From positions 1,612,001-1,676,000 of the forward strand of contig JADJWK010000001.1 in assembly GCA_016716405.1 (NCBI GenBank): 64,000 nucleotides of DNA, in the 5' to 3' direction. A model generated the notes under the pieces. The model was not told the DNA's origin, ran no database searches, and saw only the letters and a list, made by a program, of their open reading frames with translations. Position numbers and translations under genes: made by a program. This DNA is from Candidatus Melainabacteria bacterium (lineage in GTDB: Bacteria > Cyanobacteriota > Vampirovibrionia > Obscuribacterales > Obscuribacteraceae). Below are positions 51,039-61,878 of the stretch, one piece after another (position 1 is the first letter of the stretch; each line of letters begins with the position of its first letter).

Positions 51039-53415
51039 TGGTGGCGGTGGCTTCGCTCTCGGTTTTCATCGAGCTGAATTTCTGGTGAATCGGCTCCACA
51101 TCGACCGTATTGCGTCCGTCATCAGGATATTCGGCTCTGGACCAGCTCGTCGAGATGAGCGGTCTCAGGGCGTTGAGCCCGGCGCAAATGGCGGAGCCGT
51201 TGTTGAGTAGAGTGGCGCCGGCCGGACCGACAAGACCCAAGGAGGCCAGAGCCAGACCGGCGCTGTTGGGCACCACTGCCAGGGAGATGTTCTCCCTGAC
51301 CAGCTGCATCGCGGAGCGAGCGATTCGTATCGCTTCGGGCAATCGGTTCAGATCGTCGTCGGTGAGAATCAGATCGGCGGTGTGTCTGGCAGCATCGGTG
51401 CCTCCGTGCAGCGAAATGGCCACGTCGGCATGAGCCAGGGCCGGCGAGTCGTTGATACCGTCACCGATGACACCGACCGTATAGCCCTTTTCTTTGAGGG
51501 TGCGCACCAGGTTTGCCTTGTGCTCGGGGAAGGCGTTTGCATGGATGCTCGAGATCCCGGCGATTCCCGCGATATGCTCGGCGGAAGCGAGGTTGTCGCC
51601 CGTGGCCATGATCAGCTCTTTCACTCCCAGCCTGCGGAGGCTCTTGATTGCCTGGATCGCCTCCGGTCTGAGCTGATCGGAGTATCCGACCATGGCCTCG
51701 AGCTTGCCATTGACGGCTATATAGGCCACCGACTCACCGCTTTCCACGGCAGAACGCTCAGCTTGAGCGGCCTGACCGGTCTCGACCTTCTCGAATTCCA
51801 TGAAGCGTTTGCTGCCCACCAGGATCTCGAGGCCCTCGACCCGGGCTTTCACCCCCATGCCCCGAACGAATTCGGACTCGACCCGCTCCGGTATGACGAG
51901 TCCCCGGGTCTGAGCGTAGCGGACGATGGCTCGCGAAGCGGGATGGTGGAGCCGTTGCTCTACCGCCGAGGCGAGCTGGAGCATCCGCTCCTCGGGCAGA
52001 CCGTTGAACACGGCTATGCGGGTAATTTGCGGCTCGCCTGAAGTGAGGGTTCCGGTTTTGTCGAAGATCAGGGCGTCCATGGAGGCAAGCTTCTCGAGCG
52101 CAGCACCGCTCTTGATCAGGATACCTTGCCGTCCTGCTCTGTGCATCGAGGCGAGCACCGCCGTGGGTGCGGCGATTCTGATGCCGGTCGAGAAGTCGAA
52201 GATGAGCATGCTCATCGTCCGAACGACGTTGCGGGTGAGGAGCAAGCAAAGCGCGGCACTGGCGAAGATTGGCAGGACCATCCTGTCGGCTATTCGGGAA
52301 GCGTAGTTCTGGATCCTGGTCTCGGCCATGGGCGCAGAATTGAGGGCCTCGATGACATTGCCGGCACTGGTGGCAGCGCCTGTGGCGGTGCAGCGAACAT
52401 AGAGCTTGCCTTCGACATTGATGGTGGAGGCGAAGACCTCGCTTCCGGTTGCGACTTCCACCGGGGCGAACTCGCCGGTGAGTTTCGATTGATCGACGGC
52501 GGCGGCTCCCCCTGAGACGACGCCGTCTACCGGAATGAGCTCCCCGGGATAGACCACCACCACGTCTTGCTCCCGGACGTCTTTGGCCGGGATGCAAATA
52601 CGCTTGCGTCCTTTGACCAGCCAGGCGTTCTGCCCGGCAAGACCGAGCAGATCGCTGACGATTCTCTCGCATTTGCGGGAAGTCTGTTCGCGGATGAATT
52701 CGCCAAGACCGATAAGCATGGTCATAAAGCTCGTCTCGATGGGTTTGCCATGGACGAGCATGAGAATTGCGGCCATGGAGTCGAGAGCGTCCACATTCGG
52801 TCCGCCCTGCCTCACCAGTCCGTCTACCGCCCGCCCGGCCATGGGTACGATAGAGGCGATGATCAGGGGATAGGTGACCCGGTACGGGAGCTTCAGGCTA
52901 CTGAGGGCGAAGGCGCCGGCTCCCAGGCAGACTTGCACCACCGGCGGGGTCAGCCTCTCGAGGCAGACGAGGGCGCCCCGGATCAGGCAGGCGCCGGCGA
53001 GGACGAGTCTGCCCAGGAGCGGAACTCGCTCGATCAATTTATCGATTCCCGCACCGATCCCTCCACCGATCCCTCTACCGATCCCTCTACCGATACCGCG
53101 CCTGACCAGTCCTCCGGGTACCAGGCTTTTCTCCGTTTTCACCAGACCGTTCTCGACCCTGAAGATGGCGTTGCGCACGAGCGAGAGCAGGTCGGAGCGG
53201 GAGATCAACCCTGCCTCGTAGTTGATCACCAGGCTGCCGTTCCAGGCGTTGAGGCGAGCGGCTCTGATCTCCCGGAAGCCGGCGAGCAGCTCGACGAGCA
53301 GGCTGGACTTTTCGCTGCTCCACCGGAGATGAGGTGTTTTCAGGCGCAGCCTTCCCTCAATAGCATGCACGACCTCTATATCATATGCAAAGCCGGCATC
53401 GAGCAGCTCGGTCAT
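51031..53415 (-). CDS. P1B-like metal-transporting P-type ATPase lacking the CPC motif
   Basis: 794 aa. Order: an HMA_2-like N-terminal domain (1-90: VEGRL-like VHAIEGRLRLKTPHLRW), a Gly-Ile repeat (about 106-125), TM pairs, actuator TGE (313-315), TM6, phosphorylation loop DKTGTLTSGEP (Asp452), HHP (P1B hallmark, about 495) and GDGINDSPAL. In TM6, where P1B pumps carry CPC or CPx, this protein has STGIRIAAPT (STG at 409-411). The transported ion is therefore unclear. It has two small companion genes upstream, at 53428 and 54091. Confidence 0.92.
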   Translation of the reverse strand: MTELLDAGFAYDIEVVHAIEGRLRLKTPHLRWSSEKSSLLVELLAGFREIRAARLNAWNGSLVINYEAGLISRSDLLSLVRNAIFRVENGLVKTEKSLVPGGLVRRGIGRGIGRGIGGGIGAGIDKLIERVPLLGRLVLAGACLIRGALVCLERLTPPVVQVCLGAGAFALSSLKLPYRVTYPLIIASIVPMAGRAVDGLVRQGGPNVDALDSMAAILMLVHGKPIETSFMTMLIGLGEFIREQTSRKCERIVSDLLGLAGQNAWLVKGRKRICIPAKDVREQDVVVVYPGELIPVDGVVSGGAAAVDQSKLTGEFAPVEVATGSEVFASTINVEGKLYVRCTATGAATSAGNVIEALNSAPMAETRIQNYASRIADRMVLPIFASAALCLLLTRNVVRTMSMLIFDFSTGIRIAAPTAVLASMHRAGRQGILIKSGAALEKLASMDALIFDKTGTLTSGEPQITRIAVFNGLPEERMLQLASAVEQRLHHPASRAIVRYAQTRGLVIPERVESEFVRGMGVKARVEGLEILVGSKRFMEFEKVETGQAAQAERSAVESGESVAYIAVNGKLEAMVGYSDQLRPEAIQAIKSLRRLGVKELIMATGDNLASAEHIAGIAGISSIHANAFPEHKANLVRTLKEKGYTVGVIGDGINDSPALAHADVAISLHGGTDAARHTADLILTDDDLNRLPEAIRIARSAMQLVRENISLAVVPNSAGLALASLGLVGPAGATLLNNGSAICAGLNALRPLISTSWSRAEYPDDGRNTVDVEPIHQKFSSMKTESEATATSA
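53053..53100. repeat. Four 12-bp tandem repeats coding for Gly-Ile-Gly-Arg-like units
   Basis: Unit accgatccctct (plus strand): one variant, two exact, one diverged. It encodes the GIGRGIGGG-type run in the P-type ATPase N-terminal linker. Length variation by slippage would lengthen the linker by 4 residues per unit without a frame change. Confidence 0.85.
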
Positions 53416-53427
53416 CTGGATCTCCTG

Positions 53428-53997
53428 TCAGTTGTTGAGCGAGACAGGCAGGAAGCCGTTCTGCTTGCGCTCTTCTATGCGATAGAGGTGGAATCTCAGG
53501 AAGGCATCGTAAGCCCAGTAGAAGAAGAGATAAGCGGGCGTCTGGGACCACCAGCGCTCGGTTACGGCCGCGCGTTGCACTCCCAGCCCGAAGAAGATCA
53601 GGGGCAGGAGGGTCTTGAGATCGAGCTGGTTGCCGGTGTAAGAGCTGAACCGGCGGTTGGCTCTTGTTGCGTAGGTGCCGATGAAGCTCGCTATGATGCT
53701 GACATTGTCCGCTTCGGTGTTCTCCTGCCTGGTCATCTCGTCCAGGGCTTCCGGAGCGACCTCGAGGATAGCCATTTCCAGTTCGGAAAGGACATTGATG
53801 TCGTGGCGGTGGAGGATCAGGATCGAGCCTGTCTTGACGTTGGTCTCGACCTCTTTGACCGAGCCGATACGGAACAGGGCTTCTCGGATCCGGCCCATCG
53901 TCTCGACGCTCCGGTGCCGACGCGGGATCCGGAGGCGGGTCCTCTCTGCCAGGTGATGTCTGAGACCCCGGGAGCCGATACTCAGCTTGCCTGCCAT
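53428..53997 (-). CDS. HMA_2-like domain membrane protein
   Basis: 189 aa. An N-terminal ferredoxin-like HMA_2 domain without CxxC (RTRLRIPRRHRSVETMGRI; VKEVETNVKTGSILIL), then two hydrophobic segments near the C-terminus (LKTLLPLIFFGLGVQ; PAYLFFYWAYDAFLRFHLY). Such proteins are found with P-type ATPases and may dock metal or the pump. It is 12 bp upstream of the ATPase gene on the same strand, so co-transcription is near certain. Exact biochemical role unknown. Confidence 0.85.
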   Translation of the reverse strand: MAGKLSIGSRGLRHHLAERTRLRIPRRHRSVETMGRIREALFRIGSVKEVETNVKTGSILILHRHDINVLSELEMAILEVAPEALDEMTRQENTEADNVSIIASFIGTYATRANRRFSSYTGNQLDLKTLLPLIFFGLGVQRAAVTERWWSQTPAYLFFYWAYDAFLRFHLYRIEERKQNGFLPVSLNN

Positions 53998-54090
53998 CTT
54001 GCGGTCACTCCTTTTGCTTCTCGAGCACGAAGAATCAGCCTACCTGAAGCGGAGGCTCCGGTAGGCAGGGACTGTATAGAACGGAAAGGC

Positions 54091-54342
54091 TCAGGCCTTC
54101 TGACCGGCTTTCTCTTTGCTGGTGTTACCGGCGCGCTCAGCCTTGACTTCGGCTACGACATCGCTGGCTTCTTCCTGGATCTCGGCGACCAGATCTTTGA
54201 CATTCTCGGAAACGGTCAGACCTGCTCTGACCGCCTCTTTGGCGACGGTTCGGAGCATCTTTCGACCACCGGGCATAGCCAGCAAGACTACCGCAGCCAG
54301 ACCCCAGCGGCTGGTGGCCAGTTTTGTGATCTCTTCGAGCAT
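54091..54342 (-). CDS. Small membrane-associated helper protein of the P-type ATPase operon
   Basis: 83 aa. N-terminal hydrophobic helix (WGLAAVVLLAMPGGRKMLR) then an amphipathic helix (VSENVKDLVAEIQEEASDVVAEVKAE) and a charged tail. This layout resembles PacL/DUF1490 and DUF5132-like proteins that accompany P1B ATPases as metal-chaperone scaffolds, but no metal-binding Asp/His tail is visible. The SD GAGGG precedes ATG 54342. 93 bp upstream of the HMA_2 gene. The family link is by layout only. Confidence 0.78.
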   Translation of the reverse strand: MLEEITKLATSRWGLAAVVLLAMPGGRKMLRTVAKEAVRAGLTVSENVKDLVAEIQEEASDVVAEVKAERAGNTSKEKAGQKA

Positions 54343-54543
54343 TTTGTTCGTCCCTCTAATTTCCAGCAGACAGTATTAAAAAGGCGTTTCTCTCCGGACA
54401 CGGCGATGCGGCATCCGAAGCCTCTTAAAGAGTCGATGATCTATACATCATACATATACCCTTGGAAATTTGTAAGGCTCGGGAGAAAATTCTTATATGA
54501 AGTTAATGGCGCCGGCCGCACCAGATATGGTGCAAGGCTCGGC

Positions 54544-55032
54544 TCAGCGCTCGTTCGGCGCAAGGACGCGCAGCAGCTCGACTTCGTATTTCAGGGTGGC
54601 ATTGGGCGGAATCTTATTGCCTGCCCCTTTCTTCCCGAATGCCAGCTCCGGAGGGATGAGCAAAAGCCGTTTGCCGCCTTCTTTCATGGTGAGCAGAGCT
54701 TCGTCGAGCCCCTGATTGTGCATTCCGTACCCGACCACGAATTGATAAGGGGTTTTCCGATCAATGGTGCTGTCGACTTTCTGGCCGCCGGGATAAAGCC
54801 AGGACGTGAAATGGACTCGGACCGTTCTGCCTTTGGTGGGCGTCTTGCCTTCGCCTACCTTGATGTCTTTGTATTGCATGCCGCTATCGGTGCGGAGCGC
54901 GTTGGGACCAAGGGGCGAGGAGGCTGACGGACTGCTGCCGCTGACGAATTTTTTGGCAGCCGCTTCCCGGGCGTCCATCAGGAACACCGCTGTGATTGCT
55001 ATCAATGAGAGTGCCAGGTGCTTCTTCATCAT
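54544..55032 (-). CDS. Exported FKBP-type peptidyl-prolyl isomerase
   Basis: 162 aa. Signal peptide (MMKKHLALSLIAITAVFLMDA) followed by a single FKBP domain: GMQYKDIKVGEGKTPTKGRTVRVHFTSWL-like start, the active-site region HNQGLDEALLTMKEGGKRLLLIPPELAFG and the closing KYEVELLRVL strand. Residues forming the proline pocket (Phe, Ile, Trp) are partly substituted, so catalytic strength is uncertain. A periplasmic folding helper. The SD GGAGGA is good. Divergent from the response regulator by 80 bp. Confidence 0.92.
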   Translation of the reverse strand: MMKKHLALSLIAITAVFLMDAREAAAKKFVSGSSPSASSPLGPNALRTDSGMQYKDIKVGEGKTPTKGRTVRVHFTSWLYPGGQKVDSTIDRKTPYQFVVGYGMHNQGLDEALLTMKEGGKRLLLIPPELAFGKKGAGNKIPPNATLKYEVELLRVLAPNER

Positions 55033-55112
55033 TCCTCCATTCGACTAACATTATTGTAAACTGTGTGCCGGTATCGAGCATTGGTTTCGGCTGAGAAGGA
55101 AAGGGTTTTTCG

Positions 55113-55703
55113 ATGATTCGCTTGATGGTGGTAGACGACCACATTCCCACCCGGGAGAAAATTATCGGCGAACTCGTCAGTGGGGACCTCATCGACGTCA
55201 TCGCCGAGGCCGGGACCAGCGACGAAGCCTGGCAGACAGCCAAGGAGCTCCTTCCGGACATCATTCTTCTCGACCTTCACCTGCCCGGATTTCTGACCAC
55301 CGAGGATCTCCTCAAGCGTCTCAACACTCTTCCCAATGTCAAAGTCGTCATCTTCGCCAGCAAGGCTAAGGCTGCCGAAGTCCAGGATTGGCTCGAGTCC
55401 GGCGCCCACGGCTATGTTCTCAAGCAGGATCAGTCGGCTCTGGTGCGAATGGCGATTCTGATGGTTTCCCGGGGATCGCAGGGGGTGATCTCCCCTTCGC
55501 TTCCCCGCCACCTCACCCGCCTCACCCCGGATGAGCGGTCGATCCTCCGCCATCTCACCAAGCGTGGCAAGCTGCCCAAAGCCGCCGAGCGAATCGGCAT
55601 CTCGGAGGAGACTCTGACCAATACGGCCATGCATCTGGCCGAGAAGCTCGAGATCGACTCTATCGAAAAGCTCATCAAGTGGGCGAAGAAGCACGGCTTC
55701 TGA
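55113..55703 (+). CDS. NarL/FixJ-type response regulator
   Basis: 196 aa. Receiver domain (1-120) with acidic residues in MVVDDH (Asp8-Asp9), the phospho-acceptor Asp in IILLDLHLP, and the later Lys in YVLKQDQ. The C-terminal HTH region (about 143-196: LTPDERSILRHLTKRGKLPKAAERIG) resembles the LuxR-type fold. The family GVSxxTV is ISEETLTN here, so the recognition helix is diverged. No histidine kinase is in the window. A hairpin terminator lies 113 nt past the stop. Its partner kinase is unknown. Confidence 0.92.
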   Translation: MIRLMVVDDHIPTREKIIGELVSGDLIDVIAEAGTSDEAWQTAKELLPDIILLDLHLPGFLTTEDLLKRLNTLPNVKVVIFASKAKAAEVQDWLESGAHGYVLKQDQSALVRMAILMVSRGSQGVISPSLPRHLTRLTPDERSILRHLTKRGKLPKAAERIGISEETLTNTAMHLAEKLEIDSIEKLIKWAKKHGF

Positions 55704-55815
55704 CAATCACACTGGCGATTCACTCTTTAGGGTGGCATGGGTCCGGGCGCTTGATGCGATCATGGATTCAGATTCTTACAGTTTTTCCTCCATTAAGTTC
55801 TCGCTGTCTCGATAG

Positions 55816-55841
55816 ACGGTCACTCCGCCAGTGACCGTTTT
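55816..55841 (+). terminator. Rho-independent terminator-like hairpin
   Basis: ACGGTCACT (55816-55824), loop of 5, AGTGACCGT (55830-55838), then TTT: a perfect 9-bp stem with a short four-T tract (55838-55841). It lies after the response regulator and just before the second kinase-LRR gene. Confidence 0.55.
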
Positions 55842-55881
55842 CGAGCGCTATTCGGATATCTTTGCCGGGTAGAATCAATGT

Positions 55882-57853
<1,972 letters not shown>

Positions 57854-57867
<14 letters not shown>

Positions 57868-58465
57868 CCGAAAATCCGGTCACTACCAGACCCAGATACA
57901 GGGCTCCGATGATTATCACTATGATCTCCAGCGGCGAGAAGGCGTGCCTGACCAGGGCGTCAGCGCTTTCCCGGCTCCGCCAGAAGCGATTGAGGAGGTA
58001 CTGGGCCGCGGCTACCGGCACAGCCACCAGATTGAACAGCAGGAAACAGGGACCATCCGCCCTGCCGAGAAACCAGAAAGCTGTCATGAGAAGGGCGAAG
58101 ACCAGACCTATCTGCATGGAGCCGCTCCGGATAGGGCTGTCCCGGTCCGGATAGAGCAGGGCGATATCCCGGAAAAGAGAGGCAATGGCAAGAAGATTGA
58201 AGACCGGAATCACAACCGTGATTGCTCTCAAGATCGGGCGGCAGGTGGCGAATTTCGCGAGAGTCTCCGGGGCCGAGCCGTCCTGACGGGCCTGGGAGCG
58301 CAGATCGCGCCAGGTCTTGTAGAACCAGTAAGGAAGATAGGCGGCGAAAGTGAAGAGGCTCATCACCAGCACGTGCCAGACCGGTTGAGCCAGCGAATAG
58401 ATACGCTCTTCGGGGGCGGCGGTCTCTTGTCGATTGATGGCATTCGTCTCGATCATCCGGCTCAT
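57854..58465 (-). CDS. DUF4234-like membrane protein
   Basis: 203 aa with five or so hydrophobic helices. YLPYWFYKTWRDLRSQ and the late hydrophobic helices resemble the DUF4234 group, whose motif is often IYWLYKTNREL. Function unknown. It is convergent with the kinase-LRR gene and divergent from ssb; the 153 bp between it and ssb hold no clear terminator. The call is by motif similarity only. Confidence 0.75.
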
Positions 58466-58618
58466 CTCCGCATCTTGGATTCTACGGGCTGGTCTTGATA
58501 TCCAGGGGTTGCCATTTTTACACGTTTGCTGGAAATAATGGGCTTAGATGATCAATGTTTTCTTCGATCCGGTAACCTTTTAATATGGTTTGTCAGCTTT
58601 TGGGAGATCGGGAGAGGC

Positions 58619-58969
58619 ATGGTTAACTCTGTCGTCATAGTCGGTAGGGCAGGAAGAGATCCGGAGATGCGTTACTTCGAATCCGGTCGCGTCAAGACAA
58701 CGTTCAGTCTTGCCGTCAACAGGCCCACCAAGGAAAAGGAAACAGACTGGTTCGATATCGAGATCTGGGGACGCCAGGCGGAGATCGCCGGCGAATACGT
58801 TCGCAAAGGCAGTCTAATCGGCGTTGAAGGACGTCTCGATTTCAATCGCTGGACCGATGACCAGGGCGCCAAGCATGTCCGTCCGGTCATTCAAGGTATC
58901 AACCTGAGACTCCTGGGCAGCAAACGCGACTCCGGTGCCGAAGCATTCGCTGACGAATTCGGCAGGTGA
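58619..58969 (+). CDS. ssb: Single-stranded DNA-binding protein
   Basis: 116 aa OB-fold protein: MVNSVVIVGRAGRDPEMRYFESG and KTTFSLAVNRPTKEKETDWFDIEIWGRQAEIAGEYVRKGS are diagnostic. The usual acidic C-terminal DDDIPF tail for partner proteins is absent; it ends DEFGR, so partner recruitment may differ or this is a secondary SSB. ATG 58619 has GGGAGAGG upstream; an earlier in-frame start at 58526 has no domain support. The symporter start overlaps its end. Confidence 0.9.
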   Translation: MVNSVVIVGRAGRDPEMRYFESGRVKTTFSLAVNRPTKEKETDWFDIEIWGRQAEIAGEYVRKGSLIGVEGRLDFNRWTDDQGAKHVRPVIQGINLRLLGSKRDSGAEAFADEFGR

Positions 58970-58971
58970 AC

Positions 58972-60684
58972 ATGGCCGATGCGCCGGCCCTGAGCCTGGC
59001 GTTTATCGACTATCTGATAATCGCCATCTATTTCGCTTTCGTCATAGGAATAGGCTTCAAGCTCAAGAAGCAAATGGTGACCAGCGAGGATTTCTTCCTC
59101 GCCGGTCACAAGATCCCTACCTGGGTTACCGGCCTGGCCTTCCTTTCAGCCAATCTCGGCGCTATCGAGGTCATGGGGATGACCGCCACCGCCGCCCAGT
59201 ACGGCATGGTGACTGCTCATTTCTACTGGATCGGCGCGATACCGGCAATGGTGTTCCTCGCGCTCTTCATGATGCCGTTCTATTACGGCTCGAAAGTGCG
59301 CAGCGTGCCGGAGTACCTCAAGAAGCGCTTCAATGAGCCCACCAGGGCTTTCAACGCAGTGAGCTTCGCTCTCATGACCGTGCTCATGTCCGGCATCAAC
59401 CTCTATGCCATGGCCCTTGTCTTCAATCTTCTGCTCGGCTGGGACATGAACGCATCGATTTTCCTGGCTGCCGGCATAGTCCTCTGGTACGTCTTCCTGG
59501 GCGGGCTGACCTCATCGATCTATAACGAGGTGATGCAGTTCTTCCTGATCATCTTCGGAATAGCTCCCATAACGATCCTGGGTTTGATACATTTCGGCGG
59601 TTGGGAGAACATGGTGGCGGAGTTCACCAATCTCGGCTTCTCGCATGTCTGGCAGGAGATGGGCTCCAGCAACAACAAACTCGGTGTGGACTGGATTGGT
59701 CTGGTATCCGGTCTGGGCTTCGTGCTCTCTTTCGGTTACTGGTGCACCGATTTCCTGGTGATTCAGAGGGCCCTGGCTGCGCGAGACGTCCGTTCCGCCC
59801 AGCGCACGCCGCTTGTGGCGGCTTTTCCCAAGATATTCTTTCCATTTATTACTGTGGTTCCGGGACTGATCGCCATCGTGATGATCCCCTCTCTGGGCGA
59901 GAACCTCACCGACAAGTCCTACAACATGGCTCTGCCTCTGCTCATCGGCTCCATGTATCCTAACGGCATGCTCGGAGTCGGCCTGGTCGCCCTGCTTGCC
60001 AGCTTCATGTCCGGCATGGCCGGCAATGTCACCGCATTCAATACCGTCTGGACTTACGACATCTACCAGAGCTATATCGCAAAAGATCGCTCGGACAGGC
60101 ATTATCTCTGGATGGGGCATATGGCCACGGTGGCCGGTATCCTCCTCAGTGTTCTGTCTGCCTGGATCGTGATGGGTTATCCGACCATCATGGACTATAT
60201 GCAGATGATCTTCTCGTTTTTCAATGCGCCTCTTTTCGCCACCTTCTTCCTGGGGATGTTCTGGGCGCGGTGCTCGCCATGGGGCGCCTTTATCGGGCTT
60301 CTGGCTGGAACTTTCGCTGCCGTGGGGCATTATTTCCTCAGCGAGGCGGTGAAGATCGCCCCGGAATTCCTGCCGGCATACCTGAGCCCCATGGCCTCCT
60401 TGATTGCGGATTTGCGACCGCATCTCTCCTACCACACCGTCATGGCAGGCAATTTCTGGCGTGCCACGGTGGCCTGGGTAGTCTGCTTCGTGGTCACCAT
60501 TCTCGTATCGCTGGTGACCAAGCCGAAGCCCAGAGAGGAGCTGGCTGGGCTCGTCTGGGGAGTCAAGTCTCTGGAGCCTGCTGTGGCCAGGGCGCAGGTC
60601 AGAGAACCGCTCTGGATGAACCCGTACCTGGTATCGCTTCTGCTCATCTTGTTGACGGTGGTACTGAACCTGATTTTCTGGTGA
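58972..60684 (+). CDS. Sodium:solute symporter (SSS family)
   Basis: About 570 aa with 13-14 hydrophobic helices, of the SGLT/LeuT-fold type. Conserved SSS stretches include FFLAGHKIPTWVTGLAFLSANLGAIEVMG and TSSIYNEVMQFF, near the core sites. It probably couples Na+ to uptake of a sugar, carboxylate or amino acid, but the substrate is unclear. GTG at 58966 overlaps the ssb stop; ATG 58972 has AGG at 5 nt spacing, so I prefer it. Downstream genes follow after 4 bp. Confidence 0.92.
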   Translation: MADAPALSLAFIDYLIIAIYFAFVIGIGFKLKKQMVTSEDFFLAGHKIPTWVTGLAFLSANLGAIEVMGMTATAAQYGMVTAHFYWIGAIPAMVFLALFMMPFYYGSKVRSVPEYLKKRFNEPTRAFNAVSFALMTVLMSGINLYAMALVFNLLLGWDMNASIFLAAGIVLWYVFLGGLTSSIYNEVMQFFLIIFGIAPITILGLIHFGGWENMVAEFTNLGFSHVWQEMGSSNNKLGVDWIGLVSGLGFVLSFGYWCTDFLVIQRALAARDVRSAQRTPLVAAFPKIFFPFITVVPGLIAIVMIPSLGENLTDKSYNMALPLLIGSMYPNGMLGVGLVALLASFMSGMAGNVTAFNTVWTYDIYQSYIAKDRSDRHYLWMGHMATVAGILLSVLSAWIVMGYPTIMDYMQMIFSFFNAPLFATFFLGMFWARCSPWGAFIGLLAGTFAAVGHYFLSEAVKIAPEFLPAYLSPMASLIADLRPHLSYHTVMAGNFWRATVAWVVCFVVTILVSLVTKPKPREELAGLVWGVKSLEPAVARAQVREPLWMNPYLVSLLLILLTVVLNLIFW

Positions 60685-60688
60685 TTCT

Positions 60689-61087
60689 ATGCTCGACGTT
60701 AGAAAGCCCATCGCCTTATTGTTCTTGATCCTGGGAGCCCTGCTCTTCGGATACGGGCAGTTCTTCCAGGACTTCGTGGCCTGGAAGATTCCGAACGGGG
60801 AGGTGCCTCTCAAGCTCAATATGCCCTGCGGTCTTTTCATGTTTCTTTTCGGGGTGATCATGTGGCAGCTCGCTCGCTATAGCGAGATCAAAGACCTCGA
60901 GGAAGCAATCAGGCAAAGAGAGGAAGAGTTGAGCCGGGCCGGAAAGCTGGGCTCCGAAGAAACGCCGGAAGAGCAAGAGCCGGAAAGCACCCCGGAAGAA
61001 AAGTCCGCAGAAAAGTCCGCAGAAAAGTCCGCAGAGGATTTCGGCGAGAAATCAGAAGAAGAGCCGGAAAGTGGTGTCACCTCTTGA
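60689..61087 (+). CDS. Small membrane protein with repeated acidic C-terminus
   Basis: 132 aa. Two TM helices (PIALLFLILGALLFGYGQFF; LFMFLFGVIMWQLARY) followed by an acidic helical tail with EKSA repeated three times. The 4 bp gap after the symporter suggests co-transcription. Function unknown; it could be an accessory subunit. The repeat is encoded by three perfect 12-bp units (60998-61033). Confidence 0.82.
   Translation: MLDVRKPIALLFLILGALLFGYGQFFQDFVAWKIPNGEVPLKLNMPCGLFMFLFGVIMWQLARYSEIKDLEEAIRQREEELSRAGKLGSEETPEEQEPESTPEEKSAEKSAEKSAEDFGEKSEEEPESGVTS
60998..61033. repeat. Three perfect 12-bp tandem repeats coding for EKSA
   Basis: Unit gaaaagtccgca, three identical copies in frame with the tail of the small membrane protein. 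Slippage would add or remove four residues per unit. Confidence 0.92.
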
Positions 61088-61143
61088 CAGGCGGCAGGCT
61101 GATCTTAACCGTCGGGGCTGATTAATTCGCCGGGATCGCCTGT

Positions 61144-61172
61144 TTGACAGCTTGCAATCTTAACCTTAATCA
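61144..61172 (+). promoter_or_regulatory. Predicted sigma70-type promoter (perfect -35)
   Basis: TTGACA at 61144-61149, exactly 17 bp, TAATCA at 61167-61172. Start near 61179. It fixes the start of the next gene, since an apparent TTG start at 61144 is the -35 box itself. Confidence 0.55.
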
Positions 61173-61233
61173 TGTTTTTATATTCTCGACCCTGCTGAAA
61201 GGGTTTTCCCCGCTCCACTTTGCCGAGTCTCCC

Positions 61234-61875
61234 GTGAATCGTAAAGGCTTTTCCATCGCGATCATCGCCGGTTTGCTGCTGTCTCTCGGACTGGTGCTCT
61301 TTATCCGTGGTCTCAGCGCCGATGAGGCCTGGCTCTTCGAAGAGTATGCCGGTATAGCCATTCTCTGCCTGATCGCCGTGGCCGGCTTCGCGATCATCTC
61401 CACCCTCAGCCTGGGCGAGCTCATATTCGGGCTCATGGAGCAGCGCGGCGACAATCTCCTCCAGCGGGGCTCCAGCGATGCCGCCCGGCACTGGTACGAG
61501 CGCTGCCTGGTGCTCGACGACCGCTTGCTGAAGAACACCATGAAGCGCGTTGTGATCATGTCTAAGCTCGCCAGAGCCTATGAAGACCTGGGCAAGCGGA
61601 AGCTCGCCAGGCGCATGGATGATGTGGCGGCCGATGTCCGGGCCGGCAAGCCCGAGCCTCCGGGCGCTCTGCACCGGGGCTCTTCCCCGGACGGGTCCAT
61701 CAGAGAGAGCTGGCTCTACAAGTATGCTTTCGCGATCCTATTCGGTATTGTCGGTCTCGGCTACGGCCTGATTGACTATGACCAGAGCGGCAATGTCCAG
61801 ACCGGCTGGATACTCCTTTTGGTAGGCTCGGCCATCAATATCTACTGGTTGCACGTGGACGGCCAGGACGCCTGA
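61234..61875 (+). CDS. Three-TM membrane protein of unknown function
   Basis: 213 aa from GTG 61234. TM helices near residues 5-25 (FSIAIIAGLLLSLGLVLFIRG), 35-60 and 165-210, with a central soluble helical segment of TPR-like character (RHWYERCLVLDDRLLKNTMKRVVIMSKLARAYEDLG). The GTG start is preferred because a promoter occupies 61144-61172. Convergent with yqeK with 3 bp between stops. No family recognised. Confidence 0.75.
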   Translation: MNRKGFSIAIIAGLLLSLGLVLFIRGLSADEAWLFEEYAGIAILCLIAVAGFAIISTLSLGELIFGLMEQRGDNLLQRGSSDAARHWYERCLVLDDRLLKNTMKRVVIMSKLARAYEDLGKRKLARRMDDVAADVRAGKPEPPGALHRGSSPDGSIRESWLYKYAFAILFGIVGLGYGLIDYDQSGNVQTGWILLLVGSAINIYWLHVDGQDA

Positions 61876-61878
61876 ATC

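Noticed and set aside
54518..54533. Hairpin GCACCA-GATA-TGGTGC after the FKBP gene as a terminator
   Set aside because: The stem is only 6 bp and no T-tract follows on the FKBP strand.
52567..54927. 786 aa open frame antisense to the P-type ATPase operon
   Set aside because: Covers three recognisable genes on the other strand and shows no domain or SD; a GC-rich shadow.
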